Source: Mytilus galloprovincialis (lineage: Eukaryota; Mollusca; Bivalvia; Mytilida; Mytilidae). From it: a stretch of 64,000 nucleotides of DNA. The stretch's first letter is position 1. Every line of letters begins with the position of its first letter. The stretch is from assembly GCF_965363235.1 (NCBI RefSeq), contig NC_134840.1:96298416-96362415 (forward strand), read 5' to 3'. The notes below the pieces were generated by a model. That model did no database searches. It was given only the letters and a program-made list of their open reading frames with translations, and was not told the DNA's origin. Shown piece by piece: positions 57,301 through 64,000 of the stretch. The position numbers were made by a program, and so were the translations under genes.

Positions 57301-57744
57301 GCAATTTGCAATTCCATGATAGAGTGTTGTCTTTTCAACTTAAAATATCTCTGCTATCAAAACTGCTAAATGCACTGAGTCTTATAAAAATTTACAAAGA
57401 CGCATAATATGCACAATTGTTTTATAATTGTTGTTGTAAAAGCTATATGTTTCCTATTCCAAACACATGGACACGTTTTTGTCAAGATATATGTATGTAG
57501 TATTTGCCACTAAACGTTAAGCTCTAATCTACCAACGTTAAGCTCTAATCTACCAATTCATCCGCATCCAAAATAATGGTCAAAAAGCTAGTAGTATTTG
57601 CAAATGAATAAGTTACCATGTCAATTGTCTTGGGGATGTTTGTTTTTGTAATTACCAACTGAGTGTGACCCAGTAAGCAGAACAAGAAGTATCATGCTAC
57701 CGTGTATATTTTCAAAAATGAAATGTATATTTTCATTTTGTTAT

Positions 57745-59185
57745 TCGAGCGTCACTAATGAGTATTTTGTAGACGAAACGCGCGTCTGACGTAAATATAA
57801 AATTTCAATCCTGGTATCTACGATGCGTTTATTTACAACCACTGGGTCGATGCCACTGCTGGTGGAGTTTTAATTCTCCGAGGGTATCACCAGCCCAGAA
57901 GTCAGCACTTCTGTGTTGACTTGAATTATCATTGATATGTTCATAATTATAAATTATCTGTTACCAAAACTTTGAATTTTTGAAATACTAAACCTTTTCT
58001 ACCTCAGGAATAGATAACCTTAGCTGTATTTAGAAAATTTTTTAGGAATTTTTGGTCCTCATGCAATGCTCTTCAACTTCGTACTTTATTTTACCTTTTT
58101 AACATTTTTTTTTCGAGCGTCACTGATGAGTCTTTTGAAGGCGAAACGCGCGTCTTGCGTAAATATAAAATTTCAATCCTGATATATACGATGAGTCTAT
58201 TTACAATCACTGGGTCCATGTCACTGCTGGTGGAGTTTTAATATTGAGGGTATCACCAGCTCATTAGTCAGCACTTCTGTGTTGACTTCACCTATTATTG
58301 ATATATTTATAATTCTGACTGTTACAAAAACTTTGAATTTTTGAAATACTAAAGGTTGTTCTACCTCAGGAATAGATTACCTGAGCTTGGCAACACTTTC
58401 GAGAATTTTCGGTCCTCAATGCTCTTCAACTTCGTACTTTATTTTACCTTTTGAACATTTTTTTATTAGAGCGTCACTGATGAGACTTTTGTAACGAAAC
58501 GCGCGTCTGACGTTAAGGGCATACGATACAGTTTTTATCCCGTATTTACAGTTCGATGAAAATTTCCATATAGGCTATTTTTTGCCTGATTAAATCAAAT
58601 ATGTAATAAAAAAATATACCTTCATATGCTACTTTTTGAGTAAAATGAGGTCGAAATTTTGTATATTTGCTTAAAATTCGGAATTGTGGCCGTATTTTTC
58701 CTTTCGAAAGAAAGTCATAACTTTTTTGTTTTAAAAGATAAACACAAATTGTTTTTGTTAAATAATTTGTAATTTCTGTATTTTATAAGTATCCTAAAAA
58801 AAATATGCATTTTCTATTCAGAAATAACTCATATTTATCAAAAGGTCATGAATTGAGAAAAAACGTCATTGTTTGCTGTATATTTATCAAAATTAAAAAA
58901 AAATGCACTATTTACAGTTTTATAATATTTGGTCCACATAATCTCCCTGTAAAATGAAACAAAATGCCGTTTTAAAAAATAGGGGTCCATGCACTCGTTT
59001 TCAAATTAAATCAGTTTAAATGATGAAAATCAGTCGAAAAATGCATCTTTTCCCGATATGTCACAGTTTGACGTCGCGAAAATAACATTTTACGTTAGCA
59101 ACGTCATTACCTCCCCTGTAACTGTATCGTATGCCCTTAATATAAAATTTCAATCCTTGTATCTACGATGAGTTTATTTACCTTC
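57745..59185 (+). repeat. Family 2 repeat in tandem (about 360-bp units), interrupted by a MITE
   Basis: 'GAGCGTCACTRATGAG' starts at 57747, 58115 and 58469. Each unit has 'ACGAAACGCGCGTC', 'AAATATAAAATTTCAATCCT', 'CACTGGGTCSATG' and 'GTATCACCAGC'. The third unit is split at 58513 by a 620-bp insertion and resumes at 59141 ('TATAAAATTTCAATCCTTGT'). Confidence 0.88.
58517..59136. mobile_element. 620-bp MITE with 17-bp perfect TIRs and TTAA target duplication
   Basis: Left TIR GGGCATACGATACAGTT (58517-58533) and its exact inverse at 59120-59136. TTAA occurs immediately outside both ends (58513-58516, 59137-59140). Removing it rejoins the host repeat. TTAA duplication suggests mobilisation by a piggyBac-like transposase. 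It encodes nothing. Confidence 0.93.
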
Positions 59186-59944
59186 TTTTTACAAGAATTG
59201 TGATATATATGTATGATGTAAGTGTCTTGGAATTTTTAATTTTCTGTTTTAGCTACATTTTACTACATTTTTAATTAATTAATTATATGTGCCTATCTTT
59301 TATAGATTGATTGTGCTTTAGCAGCATTGACTAATAAAACAACTATATAAAGGTATTATAAACAGGAATTTTGTATTTTAACAGCATAATACATTTTAAT
59401 ATGCGTTTCTGCTTTAATAGAAAGCATAGAAATAGTAAAATGTACGACCAACCATTATTTAGTTGACCTCTTTGGTAACCTGTGTCACAGATCACGATAT
59501 TATTTGCCGTACAGCAATATTCCCTTTCATTCTAATAATGCTTGTCGTTCGAGACACAAATGGTGTCCTTGGTTGATCAAGAACAAATTATCCTTTCGGT
59601 TCACCTGAGTTTTATGCAGGGACTTTTATGTTAAATGTTTAATTTTTATGTGAACCTTCGTTAGTATTTACGTTATTAGTTTTTTATTTGGTCGGGTTGC
59701 ACTCTTCAATTGATAAATTTAAACGCGCCAACTAATTTGTTTTAATGATTTCATGAAAAAAATAACAAACTGATCTAGTCAGTGACCCTTTGAGAAAATA
59801 TTAAAGCTTCGACTCGTGATTTTCTATTGTTCACTTGGTAACAGAGTACTTTTGAAATGACCAAACGTCCAGAATGTATCAATGAGAATATAATATTTAT
59901 CGTTTGTAGTATTCTCATAAAAATGCTTAAAATAAAATTGAGAA

Positions 59945-60245
59945 AGGAAATGGGGAATGTGTCAAAGCGGCAACAACCCGACCATAGATCAGACAACAGC
60001 CGAAGTCCACAAATAGGTCTTCTATGTAGCGAGGAAATCCCGCACCCGGAGGCGTCCTTAAGCTGGCCCCTTTAAAAATATGTATACTAGTTCGGCGATA
60101 ATGGACGTCATACTAAACTCCGCGAATTATACATAAGAAACTAAAATTAAAAATCATACAAGACTAACAAAGGCCAGGGGCTCCTGACTTGGGACAGGGG
60201 CAAAATTGCGGCGGGGTTAAACATGTATTTACCTCTAGCCAATGT
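59945..60245 (-). repeat. Inverted copy of the 590-905 repeat
   Basis: 'AATGGGGAATGTGTCAAAGC', 'ATCCCGCACCCGGAGGCGTC', 'AACAAAGGCCAGGGGCTCCT', 'AATTGCGGCGGGGTTAAACA'. It is longer and better kept than the 31.7-kb copy. The frames 59775-60075 overlap it and are not genes. Confidence 0.85.
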
Positions 60246-60249
60246 AGAA

Positions 60250-61600
60250 AATTAAACGCATAACAATACGCACATTAAAATTCAGTTCAAGAGAAGTTGC
60301 ATATTTGCATTATAGCAGAAATTAAATTTCAATCTCGAATTAAATTCTTGTTTTGTTGTTCTTTAATCAACTTCTTCTCCGCTCACATTTACGATTACTT
60401 AATTTGATTAAAAAACATTCATATTTAATTTGTAGGAATTAAGAAAACTCGTCCCCTGTTACCAACAAAACTAGTCTGTTATCAGAAACCCTATATAAGT
60501 AATCACGCGTTTAACAAAATTGCTAACTTGTGCCAGGCAAATTGATTACTTATTAGATCCAACAGTTTAAACACAGATAACTACGTTTTATCGCCTTTTC
60601 AAAGATCATTATTTGAACTAAGATTGGAAGAGTAAAGTGTTTTATTAACGGAAGACCCAATCGAGAGTGTACGCGGAAGCCTCGTGCGTGACCTATAATG
60701 AGTTGTAATCTGCAGTGAGTGGCCGCTAATCTGATCACTCCGCGAGATAATTCTCGAGAAGGTCTTCTTTAACAAACGTATTGGCTGATTGAAGCATTAA
60801 GATGTCTGATGAAGTCGTGTTTCATCAGGGTCAAGATACCTTTTTCAAAGAATCATTATTTTTCAAACAAATTTATATGGGATATAATTCGGTAAAATGC
60901 AAAGTGCGTGTCAATTTACTCGGCATTGAGAAAATGATTGTAACATTGTAGTGGCTAAATTAATTTCACTTAATTCAATATGATCAAATAATAACTACAG
61001 AATTACAAATAAATGGTAATTTCAACAATAATACAATCTTCGTCTGCTCGATCAACTCTTTTATAATCGCATCATCATTTTTCAAATTTTTCTTTTCTTT
61101 TCTTGAAGAGCAATTTTCATGTTTGAATAAAATCTAGATGAAATGTACAAAATGTTATGATTTTGCAAGTCCAAAAAGTTCTAGTTTTTGTTAATTAAAT
61201 CATATATCTGTGACTGGGGTTACCGTTCGCGAAAACAAACTTTTTTCTATGTTTGAACAAATCGACCAGAATTTGTTATAAATTAATTACATTCAAGTTC
61301 AAATATAATTCTTTGTTGTATCAAAAGTTGCATATATATGTGTGATATAACTTAACAAATAAAAAGTATGTCATATGCATGGTTTTCCTCCTGTTCTCGA
61401 AATGCTTTGAAGTTCTTTCAACTTCATGAAATTATATTTATAAATTACACATACTAGTACTGTAAAGGTAGTTTTCGTATACTAGTGGTCTGTTTTAACT
61501 ATACCGTCATTACATCTATGTAATACCTGCAGTTATAGCATCTGACAACTGTCTACAACTGTATGTTAAAATTACGATATCTTTCATTGTTGTCTTTTAT
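60250..61600. other. No confident gene; one GC-richer island
   Basis: 60640-60790 is less AT-rich than its surroundings ('GAAGCCTCGTGCGTGACCTA', 'GTGGCCGCTAATCTGATCAC') and belongs to no repeat recognised here. It could be a regulatory or conserved non-coding segment. No exon signature. Confidence 0.3.
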
Positions 61601-61604
61601 AATG

Positions 61605-61875
61605 TTTGGTTGTTGTTTTTTATTTTGTTAGGTTGTTTACACATAAGTAAACATTTGTGTACCGTATGATATATACAATTGATTGATTGATTGATTTATT
61701 TATTATTTTCTTTCCATAGTTCCCTTTTCATGAATGTGACCTACCGAATTAGACTATTTACCGGCTTTAGAACAACATGAGCAACACGACGTGTGCCACA
61801 TTTAGAGCAGCATCTGCTTTCCTTTCCGTATCATCTAAAATTATCCCTAGTTTTTGGTGGGGTCCGTGTTGTTTT
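61605..61875 (+). mobile_element. Penelope-like element 3'-tail remnant
   Basis: 'GACCTACCGAATTAGACTAT', 'AGCAACACGACGTGTGCCAC', 'TTTTTGGTGGGGTCCGTGTT', reverse complement of the 54.7-kb tail. It is preceded by a GATT run at 61680-61696. Confidence 0.65.
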
Positions 61876-61899
61876 TTGTACCCCTATTTGTGACAATTT

Positions 61900-62150
61900 G
61901 TTCATGCATCATTGTCAATATAATGGAGTTATTTGATGCGACTGTCGTACAAGTGAGAGGTTTAGCGCCATAAAACCAGGTTCAACCCACCATTTTCTAC
62001 ATTTAAAAATGTCTGTACCAAGACAGGAATATGACAGCTGTTATCCATTCGTTCGATGTGTTTTATCATTTGATTTTGTCATTTGATTAGGGACTTTCCG
62101 TTTTGAATTTTCCTCGAGTTCAGTATTTTTGAGATTTTACTTTCAAGCTT
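61900..62150 (+). repeat. Family 1 repeat copy
   Basis: 'GACTGTCGTACAAGTGAGAG', 'AAAACCAGGTTCAACCCACC', 'GGGACTTTCCGTTTTGAATT', 'GAGTTCAGTATTTTTGAGAT'. Confidence 0.85.
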
Positions 62151-62154
62151 TATT

Positions 62155-63510
62155 CTAGTGAATCTCTTGTTGGAAAATCACACAATTGCTATACATAGCT
62201 ACCATCAGAGACATTCATAGTTATAGTAAGATGTTTATGTTATATGATAAATTTAATACAAGTTATTATGTATGATGTTATACAATACAATTATACCCGT
62301 ATATCTGTACCAAGCGATGTACGAGAAGGACTGGGAACGATGTCTCTAACGAGCGATGAACGAGTAAGACTATAAATGTTGAACGGATCCCGTAATTAGA
62401 TGACATCATTATGATATCGTTACTACAAAATGTTGGTGTTTATAACTAATCATTATACCGTTACAGGAAAATATAAATTACTTGACTGGTGGCATTTCTA
62501 GAATAATTAGAGCTTAATTATTGGATAAATTAACGAGAATAATGTTTGCGGCATTTCGTTCAGCGGGAGATTCATAGCAATAGGGAGTGGGCGTGGCTAT
62601 TAAGACACGCTACCAAGTAAATCACAGCACGGTCTAACCGTTGTCAGCGACGTCACCTGTCCTTAAAGAAATATCAAACAACAGTTTTCTTCTCATTAAC
62701 AGAACTGACTAATTGCCGTAAAAATTAATCACTCAGCTTTAAACACAGAAGTCAGAATACTGGCTTACAAATTTTTAAATCTTAATTAAGAACAGGAAAA
62801 TATTTTACTTTTATGCTCAATTGGATTAATTTGACAGGGCCTAATTTAAATTCACAAAGAACTATTAAATGGGAAGGATTTCCTTTCTTATCTTTTGGTA
62901 GTTGTCAAGAATTGTGTCATCTTAATTATTTTTAAACCGTTTTAAAATTTATTAAATGTTTTCCAAATAAAAGTTAAAAGATTATTGTAACTCAATATAA
63001 ACTTTTATCGAATAAGTCCCCCTATTTTATACTTTAGAGATACTGCTCTCTTGTGTATTTTAATGGGTGGTATTTTAAAATGTATTCGAATAGACGAAAA
63101 GGAAAATTTTAATAACAGTACTTCATTGAAGAGACGTATAAAGCCAATGACCCTGCATTTGCAAAGTTTCACTCGCAGGATCAATATTGAAAACTGCTAA
63201 AATGTGCACGTGAATTATTACAGAGCCAACACAATATACTCATATAATCGTCAAAAATAGGGAAAATGTAGATCTATAAAACGAGAGTTCATACAACAAT
63301 ACATACATGTTTATATGGTTGTTAAATCTAATAGGGATTCTATTTGCAGAATTTTAAAAAAGCGATGGACATTAATACTTTATATCAAGAGAAAAATAAA
63401 TAGTTTGATCTGAATGCACTCATGGTTTGTTAAAGATGGTCTTCTTTTTTTAATATTGTTGAGAAAAAATTACTTAAGATTTGCAACAATTTTTAGATAA
63501 AAAATAATAT
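62155..63510. other. No confident gene
   Basis: AT-rich. 62565-62670 is a short GC-richer stretch ('GGGAGTGGGCGTGGCTATTA', 'TTGTCAGCGACGTCACCTGT') with a CRE-like GACGTCA; too little to call regulatory. Confidence 0.3.
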
Positions 63511-63511
63511 T

Positions 63512-64000
63512 GCCGCTCTGTGACATCGTTATAGGTACGTGAGTATATTGCTCACAACATAAATATACACAGCTCTGTGACAGCGTTATAGGTACGCGAG
63601 TATATTGCTCACATCATAAATATACACAGCTCTGTGACAGCATTAGGTACGCGAGTATATTGCTCACATCATAAATATACACAGCTCTGTGACACCGTTA
63701 TAGGTACGCGAGTATATTGCTCACATCATAAATATCGCAGCTCTGTGACATCGTTATAGGTACGTGAGTATATTGCTCACATCATAAATATACACAGCTC
63801 TGTGACATCGTTATAGATACGTGAGTATATTGCTCACATCATAAATATACACAGCTCTGTGACACCGTTATAGGTACGCGAGTATATTGCTCACATCATA
63901 AATATACACAGCTCTGTGACACCGTTATAGGTACGCGAGTATATTGCTCACATCATAAATATAGACAGCTCTGTGACATCGTTATAGATACGCGAGTATA
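63512..64000 (+). repeat. 57-bp satellite, at least eight units, running off the right edge
   Basis: The unit contains AGCTCTGTGACACCGTTATA, GGTACGCGAGTATATTGCTC and ACATCATAAATATAC. Units alternate between GTACGTGAG and GTACGCGAG variants, and a few have small indels. It extends past base 64000, so its full length is unknown. Confidence 0.95.

Overview
The window is animal DNA: AT-rich, intron-rich, with GT-AG introns and dense interspersed repeats. Several repeats (the long AGCTCACCTGG hairpin family, the 'ACGAAACGCGCGTCTG' family, and the family reading 'ACTCCGAGG...GGAAAGTCC') are ones I associate from memory with mussels (Mytilus). The source is therefore most likely a mytilid bivalve nuclear chromosome. 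That assignment rests on recall, not on a search.

Only one gene family is firmly supported: two paralogous subtilisin/kexin-type (furin-like) proprotein convertases, tail to tail. Gene A (+ strand) enters from the left with its 5' exons outside the window. Six exons between 1195 and 7035 encode the end of the S8 catalytic domain, the P domain, a Thr/Ser-rich stalk and a transmembrane anchor with almost no cytoplasmic tail. Gene B (- strand) appears complete: 14 exons from the start codon at 40961 to the stop at 19546, with every splice phase compatible. It gives about 635 residues: signal peptide, prodomain, S8 domain with Asp/His/Asn/Ser all present, P domain, transmembrane segment and a basic cytoplasmic tail. 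The two genes share exon boundaries, and two homologous exons are exactly 110 and 118 bp in both.

The most unusual structure is in gene B. The 3' edge of exon 2 and its splice donor are repeated five times as a 57-bp tandem array. Each copy keeps GTAAGT, each unit is 19 codons, and no stop occurs until just after the fifth donor. Successive donors could therefore give in-frame proteins with 0 to 4 extra 19-residue blocks in the prodomain. The 3' edge of exon 6 and the 5' edge of exon 10 are also tandemly copied into the adjacent intron, and intron 10 appears to be GC-AG.

Layout: 1-1194, intron of gene A with repeats; 1195-7035, gene A exons; 7.0-19.5 kb, repeat-filled space with a decayed Penelope-like reverse transcriptase, a 3.65-kb TIR element and a 1.45-kb mollusc hairpin repeat; 19.5-41 kb, gene B, whose introns hold a 3.56-kb TTAA-flanked element, a 1.0-kb hairpin repeat and a 1.5-kb element with palindrome-array ends; 41-64 kb, no confident gene, but many transposon fragments, a TIR element with a cysteine-rich ORF and a nested MITE, a tRNA-derived SINE, several minisatellites, a MITE with TTAA duplication inside a 360-bp tandem array, and a 57-bp satellite running off the right edge. 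No rRNA, functional tRNA, CRISPR or bacterial-type operon was seen.
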